Shown one piece after another: positions 38,169 to 49,043 of a DNA stretch of 64,000 bases. The notes under the pieces were generated by a model, which had not been told where the DNA came from, did not search any database, and was given only the letters and a program-made list of their open reading frames with translations. Source of the DNA: Anthopleura xanthogrammica (Eukaryota; Cnidaria; Anthozoa; Actiniaria; Actiniidae); assembly GCA_964019055.1 (NCBI GenBank), contig OZ025214.1, forward strand, positions 9,238,858 through 9,302,857, given 5' to 3'. Every line of letters starts with the position of its first letter. The stretch's first letter is position 1. The position numbers and the translations under genes were made by a program.

Positions 38169-40522
38169 TTATTCGGCATTAAATAGCACTTCCGCAGTTG
38201 ATATTTTACCCAAGATTTTAAACAAGATTGAATAAACAAAATAAACAACTTTTAGAAGAGTTCAGTGCAAAAATGCGCTTCATCTTGTACTTCAAAGACA
38301 AGTTACATCTCATGATGGAGGCAGAAATGGAAGCCTTGTTAATGCTAAACTTCACCTCCTAAAACCGAGACGAAAATTTAAATATTCCTTCTGAAATTTC
38401 GAGAAATGCTCAAGATATACTTTCTCAATCGATTGGAAGTTCGGGAAGGAAAAAGTGTTTGACTATTTTGAGCTAAGAGCCGAAGATGTGAGACCAGGTT
38501 CAGGTATTCTTATGATGATCCACTGTAATCACTGAGTATTAGTCTTTGACATTAAAATGTAATTAACGAGCTGAAAACTATCACCAACGGAATTAAATTG
38601 AGACCAAATGAAAGTTCGAATACACCGGGCTGGCTTATTTATCCAGTTAAAATTAAAATATTTTACTTTGTCAAAATTTCTCAATACTTTTCCCACCATA
38701 ATTGAGCTCTTAATTTTCTAAGTATCATGACTTTAACTGCGCATGTCCGTTCGGAATTTCTTGCGATGCATCAGCAACAGAAGCGACATATCGATATCGG
38801 ATGTGCTGTTTCTTAGCAAGGGGTTAATCATCTACAGTCTAGGGACTGACTATCCTGTCCCTTAGGCTTCGGCCGAGTTTTGTGATTAATCAGTAATGTC
38901 CTCCCGAGAAACTTCCAGCGTAGCCGTAAGTGAAGAAAATTAAGTACAGTCTTATCAGTGAAGATTAGGATAAAACCTGCCCTAAAATCCTGTTGTGCTT
39001 CCCATACATTCCCTCATAATTGGCTTCGCGGGTACGGGAAGATTAGCCGAAGAAAGTCTCGAATTACTCGGGCTGTACATAAGTTAGAACCGTACAGTAA
39101 AAAGTATCTTCCACTTTGAACATCTGGCATCCTATCCAGATAGATATAGTTTGGTGATATCTTACGTACACGACGAAGTAGAATTGAGCCCTGTTTTGGT
39201 GCCCCCACAGCCTTGTCTGCCATCTTTCATATAGAGCAGGATGCAGGTACAAAAGCGTTTCAAAGAATGTTTAAAGAATTTTAAAGGGCTTACACAATCT
39301 GTTTAAAACGTTAGAGGTCACCAGGCATCTAAGAGAGAGAACTCGACGGGAATATCAGCACAAATTCATGTGATGTTAATGTGGTTGTGCTCGGGCAGGA
39401 AATTAATTATGGCATCGAATTTCCCTATATTTCTCTATTTTTCGCTTTAAAGCGTTTATTAGTGATAAACAAAGGGATTTATTTTTTAATTAAAGAACAA
39501 ATAAACGCCATTAATATCGAAAAAAAATTTCACGTCGAAATCCGCGGTCTTGTACCTTGAACCTTTAAAATATTTACAGAAACATAATTTTGCTTTCGAA
39601 TTATGGGTAGTATTCAGTCGTTTTAAAGATATACGATTTTTTAAAGAACTCTATTAGGATCAATCTGATACTAAGTGCGTGACAAGCGTGGCATAGCATT
39701 AGAAACGGCGTGACACTCTGCTTTCGGTGCGTTGCACGTCAAGAAAGCCTGCAACTTAACTATTATGCAATTGCACCTGGCAATTCTAATGCTTTCAAGC
39801 GATAACATCTGGAAGCCACAAGGAAAGGGTTCCATTTTATTAATAAAAATCCGTTTCTAACCGAGTTGTTTACTAGTAAAGGAGTTGAAGAACACGATAA
39901 CAAGCCGTTTGTGCGCCTGGACAGCTCAGCTTCATGAATATTTGTATCTAAAGTCATAGCAATTTAAAAAAATAATGTATCTAGGTTTTATTAAATAATA
40001 AAATAACTTATAGGATATATACATATCTATACCCGGAATACGTGACAACATACGTGAATATACTTTACTTAAAATTTTCATCCAATCGCCAACGAAATGT
40101 TCTGACGTCACAAACTCGTAAAACTGGTTTACCCGAAATCCCTTTCGTTCGATATTTCATAAGCTCTGAAATTATAAAGTTTATAATGTCCGCTGTCTAC
40201 AGTCCAATAATCAAAAGTCGAGAGGTTATCGTTTCGCGAGTCATGAGATTAGCGTACGTATGATTGATTCTTTTCAAAGGATTTGTTCGAAGAGACTGCT
40301 TTGTAAGGAGTTTCCACTTTGTTTGTCATCAGCGATCATGCCATTTTTTAACCAGCCAGAACACAAGATCTCTTCCAAGCCCAATGATGTCATTGGAGCT
40401 AAAAATATCTTGCCAACTGAGAAACTTCGTTCGACTGACCCGAGTTGTACTGACCGTTTCGATCGGCGTGTGAACCACGAAAAGAACGTACACTTGCATA
40501 TTCTTTTACCAAAGATTACACC
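38169..40522. other. Intergenic region upstream of the transporter gene
   Basis: No gene is recognised. A minus-strand frame at 39014-39223 (start MADKAVGAPKQGSILL) has a reasonable start context but no known domain or clear donor. The last few hundred bases probably hold the promoter and 5' UTR of the transporter; no core promoter element is convincing. Confidence 0.35.
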
Positions 40523-43500
40523 ATGGGGAAAAAGGAAAAAACTGAAAATAGCCCAGAAACGGTCAGCATCGAGGACCTCAAACCACTACCCGAAGGTGGC
40601 TGGGGGTGGCTCGTTTGCCTCGCTGGTTTCACTGCACAATTTATAATTTTGGGGATACAGAATAACACTGGGATTTTGAATATTGGGTTGCTGACAGAAT
40701 TTAAAGGACGCAAGGGAGAAACAGGTACAATAAATAACTTGTGATTTCGGCGCTCGTATACAAGGAATAGTTTTCAAATTCTAAGAGGAAATATTTTTTT
40801 CGTCTCGAGTTCAGGCCGCTCGGCATGCATTGATCTTTGTGGTTGTCAAAATCGAGATCAAAGAAGTAGTACAACTAAGAATAATGTGCACGAATTGTAT
40901 TGTTCAGTTTTTGGGTAGAAGCATGAAAATTGGCACAACGATAAAAGACCATGTGCTGACTATTTTGTGATGTAGTGTCACGCCCAAAAATGACGACTTC
41001 CAGTTTTACAGCAGTGGAATTAATGTATCTTGAAAGTCAACTAATAAATACAAAATCTTTTTTTGATTTCCAAGCTATTATAAAATATATAAGAATGGCG
41101 TTTACTATTTTGTATATCTCTTTTTGTTGCCGAAATATTCAATATAGAATTCACAAAATGATGACGTCATCAATACAAAACACGTTCAAGATAAAACAAG
41201 AACTCTCAATAGTTACTTCTTATTTCATCATAAGCTCTCTTATCTGACTTGAAATAAAACAAGTATATTCAAAAATTAAGCCAAAAATTACAATTTCGTG
41301 GGTTTTTTGTTTCCCCATAAAATGACGTGTCCAAGGATGTTTCCATGGCAACATCTTCAAACATACCAAAATGACTGTTTTACTCTGCGCTATAAGCGAC
41401 AATGATTTCAGCCATTTTGGGCGACGTTTCGCCGAGTTATTCACTGTTTGATGCCTTTGAATTTTTACTATACTAAATGTAATAACATTTAATAATATCT
41501 GATAATATTTGATTTAAAAAACTTCACAATCTGTAGTGTTACTAGAGTTACACGAAGTAATTTCCATCTAGGCCATCTAGGCCCTAGATCGAATTAGAAT
41601 CCACAAACCAACAAACTCTACTCACATACGACACCGAGTCGATGGGACTCGCATTCGTGAGAGGAGAGCGCTATATTAAAGAATTGATATTTAAACATAT
41701 TCATGATATTTATGAGGGGCAAGAGAAAAAAGTGAAAATGCAACGAAATTCGCTGAAACTCAACCGGATGATAATAAAGTTCAAAAAGAAGACAACGTGT
41801 AAGTGTTTTTTTTTATTTTATTAAAATTCAACGATTTCATTCAGGTCTCAAACAGTTGCATATAATCTCTAGTACATAGCCACAAATAGTTAGCTTGGGC
41901 ACCGGGAGCCCACAGCCAATGGTATCAGTGTTTCAAATAAAATCTATCATGCGTGAAACCTCGTGCTCCTGCACGAGCTCCGCGGCGTTTCCGGATTGGT
42001 TGAAGTTCAAGTCTGAATATATTATCAGCTGCTTACTTTATTTTTTTATTTTTTTTTTGTTAAAAATCCTGATACTTGGAAAGATTGTCTAAGGTTCTGT
42101 GTGGACAGAGGCAACAATTTAGAAGCTTGTTTTCGTTTTATCTGTGCCTCGAGTAAGAGGGGACGGAAGTGAAATGGAGTCTTATAAACTTGACAGGTAG
42201 TCATCAAAATAGATATTTTTACTTCCGTTCTCAATCTATAATAACTTTCTCTGCATCTATAATAATCTTTCTCTTAAGGATTTTCTTCAAAATACCGCGA
42301 AGCTACTGAACATTACTTTCATTGGATAAGAAGTGGATTGTGTTTGATGGAATTTATTGTAGTAGTTGAGATATTTTTTAATCAAAATACGGGTTCTTAG
42401 TTATTACTCGGCAATGCATTTGGAATCAGAAATTCATACTTGAACCAAAATATATGCTGGTAAAGAACACATATAGAGGATATTACATGGGCGCGCGGAG
42501 ATACGGATTTTATCTTCGAGTGATACGAGAAGATAAAATCCGTATCTCCAAGCGACCATGTAATATTCTGTTTATCATATAATTATCCATGAAAGCAAAT
42601 TTATCTTTTATACTTTTATTTACCTGCCATAAAAAGAGGTACAAGTAAACAAAATACTCAATGTTTGTAGACTCAGTTTCTATTCAAGGTTGCATCGGAA
42701 AAACTGATAAAAAATAGAGTTTTTAATTGTGAAATATTCCTCAACTTGAGTACAAAATTCATGTAAAACCATTAAATGAACTTAAAATAGTCTGTAAAAG
42801 AGTAAACTGCTCTGAAGCTTAATGCTTACTCAGTCTCTTGACTGCTATCCGATGAATCGATGATTCGTCGATATTTCTTGACGGACTTGACGCTGCTGCT
42901 TGAACTTTGTGTTGAAGCCGCTGATGGTGAGGATGCCAGGTTGATGTTAAAAGTGGCTCCAGTGATGGTGTTGCCGTAGAAAATAGTTTGAAGCTGGTTT
43001 TCATTCACGGACGAGTAGGTGGACGAACTTGAAGCTTGATTGCAGGAATGTAAAGTCGCCATGCCTATCGCACTTCCAGTCGCACTGCCTCTTGACGATA
43101 AAATCTTTGAAATATTTTCTTGCTGTCGTTCTCCAAGTTGGCTGTAATTATTGATTGATTGTATGCTCTTATGCCCAGTTACTTGGATGATTTGATTAGG
43201 TGGGACTCCACTGTCTTGGAGTTTCTGTACAAGGGTTTTTCTTCCCGCGTGATTTGTTTTTGCAGTGATGCTAGCGGCTTTGCACATGTCTTTCAATATG
43301 GTGTCGAGTTTATTCACTCCCATTGGCAGTGCTTTGAACCAAAAACAATCCTTCAGTTCTTGGAAGGTTGATGTTTTGAAGTGGTTCACAGACAGATAGA
43401 ATGGTGCATCTGGCTCTAACATGGAAGGAGGACTACTAGAAGCCATAATGAATGAAGTAAAACCTGAAAATCTGATGAATGAAAATCGCAAAGCTGCCCT

Positions 43501-46500
43501 GAAGGGCACTCAAGGTGTAACCATGGTAACGATCTTTTCACTAGTGAAAATAACAAGTTTACGAAAGTGAGAAATATAGGTATTTCATGGATAATTATAT
43601 GATAAATCATTTTATTCCCTGTGCAGATGCCGTTATTTTACGGAAGAACAACATCGTGCTATCGACCAAGCTGGTCAGGGGCATAATATGTTTTTACAGG
43701 GAAAGCCGGAGTTGGAAAGAGCTTTCTTCTTTCTTGCATTTACAAGAGTTTATTCTAGAACGTACTCTCTGGCAGTTATAACTGCCCCTATTTCTTCAAC
43801 AGACAAGCGATTCTTCCTATCCGAAAAGAATTGTTTCATCCCTTGTCATTGTATTCTACAATAGGAACTTAGCAGCTGATAATGTATTCAGACTTGAACT
43901 TCAACCAATCCGGAAACGCCGCCAATCTCGTGCAGGAGCACGAGCATTTACGCATGATAGATTTTATTTTAACTAAACACAGATCCTACCAGTGGCTGTG
44001 GGCTCCCTGTGCTTGGGCTACCGGTCAATCTTGATTTTTCGGATTCCCTTTCCTTGGTTACTTTGCAATAAAGAGTCCTGAGAGCTGCGAAAAATTGGTT
44101 TATATTGAATTACGATCACCGCGATCGCCTGTATGTTACCTATAGATTTGCAACTAATGTACAAGAGTTGCAAATCCTTGCTGTTCAAGATTGTTCTGTA
44201 GCACTTTCCTTCCTAATCCTCTTGCTATCAAATCATAAATTCAACCTTAATATGAGCCTTTATTGAGTTTCCGTTAATGAAACTTAATATTTTGAAGATG
44301 TAAACAGCTTTTTTCACATTTGGAAAAAACAATAACTTGGTTATTATAAAGTTTCTAGTAGACTTAAATTGAAGCTCAGAATAAATTGACAGCACATCGC
44401 TGATTATGATAAAGATTTTTATACTTTTCACTAGACGAACTTCCGGTTGTGGGTGTTCCTCACTGGCTGGAGGTTTGAGTTTAGCTTTGCCCTTCACCGC
44501 CCTCAAGTGAAAAAGTCCCCACCCGGGATATCGAATTAAAGTATTATATTATAGACAGATCATTCGACACGATATTATCAGGGGCATCTAAAAACTGCTA
44601 TGTTTTAAATGGGCTTCAGCAGGTCAAATTTGATTGAAACAACATCACCGTTGGTAAAGTTTTTCGGCACAATACGTCACAACTTAACAGCTCTATGATA
44701 TTTTGGCGGATAGAGGCAAGAATTTGACCGAAAACCCAACAGTTTTTATTTACAATATGATGCAGTTCCATGGGATTTAGATCTCAATTGATGAACCAAC
44801 CTAGTATTTCTATTTTTAGCAATCGACATTACTAGTATTACGTGGATACGATGTCACTGACGCGACTAAATCTGGGTCATATCCTACTTATATTATCATT
44901 ACCGTATTTATATATCAACATCGTATCACATTACAATACGATTCTTATTTGCGGAACATTAGTTATTCACAACGTCAACTAGTGTTTGGAACTTACGTTA
45001 TCATTTTCGGATCGTACGTCGTGATAGATGATTACTATAGGTGGCCGGTAGATGGGTACTTGTAGACTAGGGGTGCTTTCCATTTGTCCAGAAAAACCGG
45101 TAATATCTGTTGGAATACGAATGGAAAAGTCACTTTTTCGGAACTTCCAACCGAAAAAAGTGGAACACCGTTCGAGCTTGTCCAGCCATTCCGGTTGGTA
45201 CGAACCAACTGTAACTGTCTGAACCATTTGAGAATTTCTGAATTGTTTGAACTTTTCCATTAGAACCATTATTGTCTCGGTTTCATCAACCGGTTTTTCT
45301 GGACTAATGGAAAACACCCCAGATCTCATCTATGCAAAATTGTTTGTGTTTTAGGGCTGAAAATATCATGGCTGACAAATGATAGACAGGCTTATCTTAT
45401 TGGTTTCTTATTAGTAATGCTATAATTATAAGATAGAATTAAAGTTTCGAAGAATAAGTCTTTTGCTCGTATGTTGTATCGTGATCATCACGATATTGAT
45501 AATTAGTCTTATACTTCGAAGATCTTTTAAACCGGTTAGCGACTCTAATAGCCAAAAGTCAAAGGTCACGAAAGTAAATATAAAATATAAACGTTTTTAT
45601 TCTCATTTCAGCCTTGGTATTATCTATTGGTATCGGGATGATGCTTCTTTTTTGTCCAATCGCATCAACTCTGTGCGAGCGCGTGGGATGTCGGGTAGTC
45701 GCAATTGCTGGAGGATTGCTTTGCGTACTTGGATTAATTTTATCGTCGTTTGTTAAAGACCTGTATTTACTGTACCTGACGTTTGGTGTACTCTGGGGGA
45801 TTGGTTCTAGTATGAGTTACCTAACCACTCTGATGATGCTGCCATTCTGGTTCAGAAAGTAAGAAACACTATTTTCTTTCTTTCTTTCTTTCTTTCTTTG
45901 TTTCGGTAACATCCTTCGCTATACACGCTTATGATTAAGTTGATTGAAATAGTTTGTCATTGCTGGAAAAAAACTGCGTTTAAATCGTTCAGTGCTGCAC
46001 TTATAAAGAGTAAAATTACTGCTGGAACGCAGCTGACGGCCATGTATGTTCATTCACTACTGAGCAATTAAATTATTTAGAGCTATAATGGTTACAAGGA
46101 AAAGAGAGAAGTGAAAAAAGTGTATAAGATCACTTGGTATATGGAACATAGGCACACATGCACTTGTTCATCCTTATGTATTCATTTGATTGTATTTTCA
46201 GACGGATCAGTTTGGCTAATGGTGTCGTGACAGCAGGTAGTAGCTTCGGTACCATCGCAGCTGGTCCTCTCATGTTTCTAATAGTAACCAAACTAGGTTG
46301 GGCCCTTTCTGTGCGTGTTCTTGCAGGAATAGTAATAATATGTGCCTTAACTGCAACACTCTACAAGAAGCCCGCCATCGATAATATCACAACTAAGAGC
46401 GCAAAAGCCGAAGCGCCGAATAAGGAAAAGAAGCCATTCTTTGAGTTCTCGCTATTGAAAAACAAGGCATTCCTTGTTTGGTGCGTCTCGCTTGGTGTCT

Positions 46501-49043
46501 TTATGTTCGGGTATTTTATGCCTATTATCACTTTGGTAAGTAAAAGTCTCTTCTTCTCCGTCTTCTTGTTCTTCTCTTTCTTCTGGTTCTGGTTCTTCTT
46601 GTTCTTCTTGTTCTTTTTGTTCGTCTTGTTTTTCTTGTTCTAGTCTTGTTCTTCTTGTTCTAGTTTTGTTCTTAGATTTAATTTAGATATTTATAATTAC
46701 ATAACACTATATATAAGATTTATACTTATTTATACAACTTCTTCACTTATACTATATTATACGTCTGCACTTATTATATTTTCTTATTTCATTCCTAATT
46801 CTTCCTTATGGTTAACTGTTAAGTTGTGTTTTAATTCTAAATAACTTCAAGTTTTAACTCAATAAAAGTACAAACACACGAGGCTGTTCAAGATGGCTGT
46901 TCACAATCTAAGGGGTGTTCCCTCATGTCTCTCAGGGGCCACAGGAAGCCCATCAGCCTAACAAACAAGATTACAACATTAACATTGCTATCCTCCTGGT
47001 CGACGAAACTAATGTAACTAGTACAAACTGGGTGGCTGTTGACTCGAAAGTGTAAACTATTTCAACAGCCACACATACTTCTGTAAATTATGCTCTTTGC
47101 TTAACTTTATTTACGTCCAATATACTTTGTAATATTATTAACTATAATTTAGTATTTATTCTTTTGTATTTAATTGCTACTAAAATAAACTTATCACTTT
47201 ATCACTTTTTTCTTCTTCTTCTCCTTCTTCTTCTTCTTCTTCTTCTTCTTCTTCTTCTTCTTCTTCTTCTTCTTCTTTTTCTTTTACTTCTTCTTCTCCT
47301 TCTTCTTCTTTTCTTTCTTAGCAGAACCTCATCCGGCTTCAATCTAGTTTCCACAGTTCCTCCCTAGACTTTATATTTCATGCTTTTCATTTCAGCCTGA
47401 ATACGCCACGGAGTGTGGAGTCTCCAGTGAAAAGTCCTCGACACTCGTCAGCATGATGTCCATTGGATCGGTATTCGGTCGGCTCTTCTTCGGCAAGCTC
47501 TGCGATCATCCCCGAATCAATCGTCTAAACGTCATCCAGTTAGCCTTCCTATTCATCGGCATCGCTCATACTCTCAGCACGTTAACAAAGAGTTACATAG
47601 GTTTCGTTATTTATATGGTGGTGTTTGGTATCTTTGATGGCTGTTTTTTTGTGTTACTGGGTGTCCTGTGTGCTGATATAGTTGGTGTTGATAAGGTAGC
47701 CGCTGGAATGGGTATTCAATTGTTCTTCATGGCTATACCTTGTACTCTTGGTCCTGCCCTTGCAGGTACGTACGTTTGTTAAAAGGAACCAAAGGTGGTG
47801 TAATAGTAGTTCACTTGCCTTTCAATTTTGGGTTCTAGGTTCGATTCCTGGACACACTGTCTATCATACATGATTAGAGTTTGTTAGGTCTCTGCCTTGA
47901 TTCCGAAGGGTCCTTCTTCAGTTTTCCTCTCTCAAAAAAAACCAAACACGCTAAGTTCCAATGGACTACTTCGATGATGCGGCGGCCATCTTGAATCTGA
48001 ATTAATGAAAAGAACCGTGTAAGAGATGCTGGGGTATACGTAGAATCTGATGATGAGAAAGGACAAATACTGGGTTTCTCTGGCCCTGTCATTTTTCTAC
48101 GTAGTATCAGTCATTATTTTCACCTCTTGAATCGCAATGCATTATGGGGCGTCCAGGGGGGGGGGAGAAAACAAAAATGTCGAATGAAGTAGAGAGTTTC
48201 GTTTATTTGTCTTTCTTTTATGTCCATCTTCTTAATTCATCTCTTGTCAAGTTGTCTAGGGGTGAAGCGCTAATTTTAATCGACGCCATAAGTGTAACAA
48301 AGATTTGTATATTTGCCCCCTATCAAAATGGCCGCCGTATCGTCGAAGTAGTCCATTCAGTCTGTGGGTTAGCTGTGCCCTGACTTAGATCAGCCCAGAG
48401 GTTATTTCAGGATTTGATCTGTGAATTAGCCGCCCTGGCTTAGATCAGCCCAGAGTTTGTTTCAGTGTTTGATCTCTGAGTTAGCCGTGCCCTGGCTTAG
48501 ATCAGCCCAGGGGTTGTTTCAGTGTTTGATCTCTGAGTTAGCCGTGCCCTGGATTAGATCAGCTCAGAGGTTGTTTAATGGCTCGATCTTGTGAGTTAGC
48601 GGTGCCCTGACATTGATCGGCTGCTCAAAGCTTCAAAATCTGACGTTTTTTTAGGGTACATTGATCTGTTTGTATCATTACGCCCAAATGAAAATAGATC
48701 CGTTTTCTTTCTTCTCTTTGCAGGAATTGTATACGACCTCTCCAGCTCCTACCAGATCGCCTTCTTTGCTTCAGGAGCGAGTGCAATTCTCAGCTGTTGT
48801 TTATTGTCCTTAGTCCCACTCCTCATGCCAGATCCCGTCGCAGACGAAACACGCATGCGTTCGAATACCACTACATCGCGTGACAGCGAAAAGCAATCGA
48901 ACAGTACGCGATCGCTAGTTTTAGATATTTCCAAAAAAGCGAGTTGTAGTAGTTTCTTTGGTCCTGGTGCGCCGTTTGGGATGATGCCGATACATCCTAA
49001 TGAAGAAACACTAATAGTAGTTGAAAGAATACCACATGTGTAG
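40523..49043 (+). CDS. Monocarboxylate transporter-like protein (SLC16 family, MFS), 5 exons, 490 aa
   Basis: Exons: 40523-40724, 45612-45858, 46202-46535, 47396-47765, 48724-49043. All junctions are GT-AG, phases agree and the sum is 1473 nt. The start ATG has the context acaccATGG. A short cytoplasmic start leads to the first SLC16 signature, PEGGWGWLVCLAGF in TM1. The second signature, FWFRKRISLANGVVTAGSS, spans exons 2 and 3. About twelve hydrophobic segments are readable, with a charged loop between TM6 and TM7 (KSAKAEAPNKEKKPFF) and FGRLFFGKLCD after TM8. The C-terminal cytoplasmic tail (~85 aa) is polar and Ser/Thr-rich. Family members move lactate, pyruvate, ketone bodies, aromatic amino acids or other anions across the plasma membrane; substrate cannot be read here. 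Repeat-laden introns, especially intron 1 (4.9 kb). Confidence 0.92.
40725..41890. other. Transporter intron 1, 5' part
   Basis: AT-rich sequence without recognised exon or complete repeat. A phase-compatible junction between exons 1 and 2 (ET-ALVLSIGIGM) makes a missing exon unnecessary. Confidence 0.4.
42475..43606 (-). mobile_element. Hairpin-ended TIR element, copy 2, carrying a tyrosine recombinase fragment
   Basis: The left end is a long hairpin: agaggatattacatgggcg and cggagatacggattttatct, then agataaaatccgtatctc and ccatgtaatattctg. It is directly followed by tttatcatataattatccat (from 42570), whose exact inverse atggataattatatgataaa ends the element at 43606. Inside, on the minus strand, is the recombinase ORF at 42826-43509. 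Near the right end are ttttcactagtgaaaataac and ggttaccatggtaac palindromic words shared with copy 1. Confidence 0.75.
42826..43509 (-). pseudogene. Crypton-like (DUF3504-type) tyrosine recombinase, C-terminal half
   Basis: Open frame of 227 codons. Residues 33-125 match the C-terminal catalytic part of Crypton/ZMYM/KCTD1-type recombinases: DAPFYLSVNH, DCFWFKALPMGVNKLDTIL, NHAGRKTLVQKL, PPNQIIQVTGHKSIQSINNY. The catalytic pattern is visible: H87-x-x-R90, H113 and candidate nucleophile Y122. The N-terminal half with the first catalytic Arg is absent: a start-like MASSSPPSML runs straight into the catalytic half, as if an internal deletion joined them. Ser/Thr-rich low-complexity C-terminus ending SSDSSQETE. 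Probably inactive alone. Promoter and splice sites not evident. Confidence 0.78.
43643..43760 (+). pseudogene. PIF1-like helicase fragment with frameshift
   Basis: One frame reads EEQHRAIDQAGQGHNMF; after a one-base shift at a T-run the next frame reads TGKAGVGKSFLLSCIYK, a Walker A motif in the context usual for PIF1-like helicases. Downstream motifs are lost after an early stop. Such helicases are carried by Helitrons and other cnidarian elements (family knowledge), so this is read as transposon debris, not a host gene. Confidence 0.5.
45070..45320. mobile_element. 251-bp MITE in transporter intron 1
   Basis: The ends ggggtgctttccatttgtcc and ggactaatggaaaacacccc are imperfect inverses and continue into agaaaaaccgg / ccggtttttct. 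The style of ends resembles hAT-type MITEs, but no clear 8-bp duplication is visible at the flanks. Confidence 0.7.
45612..46535 (+). CDS. Transporter exons 2 and 3 (TM2 to TM7)
   Basis: Exon 2 (45612-45858) encodes TM2-TM4 with GMMLLFCPIASTLCERVGC and ends inside the RKR of the second SLC16 signature. Exon 3 (46202-46535) encodes TM5-TM6, the central loop, and the start of TM7 ending GYFMPIITL. The intron between them begins with a short (TTTC)n run (about 45875-45899). Confidence 0.9.
46557..46670. repeat. (TTCTTG)n/(TTC)n microsatellite
   Basis: T/C-rich hexa- and trinucleotide repeats starting about 20 bp after the exon 3 donor. A similar tract lies at 60790-60990. Confidence 0.85.
47205..47322. 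repeat. (TTC)n trinucleotide microsatellite
   Basis: About 35 TTC units with a few interruptions, ending about 75 bp before the acceptor of transporter exon 4. Produces an artefactual poly-Leu/Phe frame. Confidence 0.9.
47396..47765 (+). CDS. Transporter exon 4 (TM8 to TM11)
   Basis: Starts PEYATECGVSSEKSSTLVSM and continues through FGRLFFGKLCDHPRINRLNV, the R-containing loop after TM8, then three further helices ending IPCTLGPALA. Acceptor catttcag, donor gtacgt. Confidence 0.9.
47790..47955 (+). mobile_element. tRNA-derived SINE fragment
   Basis: ggtggtgtaatagtagttca (box A-like) and ctaggttcgattcctgg (box B) lie about 35 bp apart, followed by a tail region with ggttttcctctctcaaaaa. The same general design as the SINE at 22860. 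Cloverleaf degraded. Confidence 0.6.
47962..48355. mobile_element. 394-bp MITE with 33-bp inverted ends
   Basis: Ends tggactacttcgatgatgcg-gcggccat and the near inverse atggccgcc-gtatcgtcgaagtagtcca. No coding sequence; a G-run lies near 48157-48166. Confidence 0.75.
48380..48625. repeat. 57-bp minisatellite, about four copies
   Basis: Unit built around ccctggcttagatcagccca, gaggttgtttcagtgtttga and tctctgagttagccgtg, repeating every 55-57 bp. It lies about 100 bp before the acceptor of transporter exon 5. Confidence 0.9.

Larger units (their letters stand above)
41891..44020. mobile_element. 2.1-kb inverted-repeat element with a PIF1-like helicase remnant, hosting a nested element
   Basis: The left arm (about 41891-42035: gcttgggcaccgggagccca, ataaaatctatcatgcgtga, cgtgctcctgcacgag, ggcgtttccggattggttga, agtctgaatatattatcagc) is repeated in reverse complement at about 43870-44020. 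Between the arms lie the hairpin-ended element (42475-43606) and a helicase-like fragment (43643-43760). The outer ends resemble the acaggtagcccaagc family found at 5209, 7625 and 23438, but are diverged. Confidence 0.65.

Noticed and set aside
39014..39223. Minus-strand frame starting MADKAVGAPKQG
   Set aside because: Start context is acceptable, but no domain, no clear donor and no neighbouring exon.
40260..40646. Open frame upstream of and overlapping transporter exon 1
   Set aside because: It is out of frame with the conserved SLC16 signature and has no recognisable domain.
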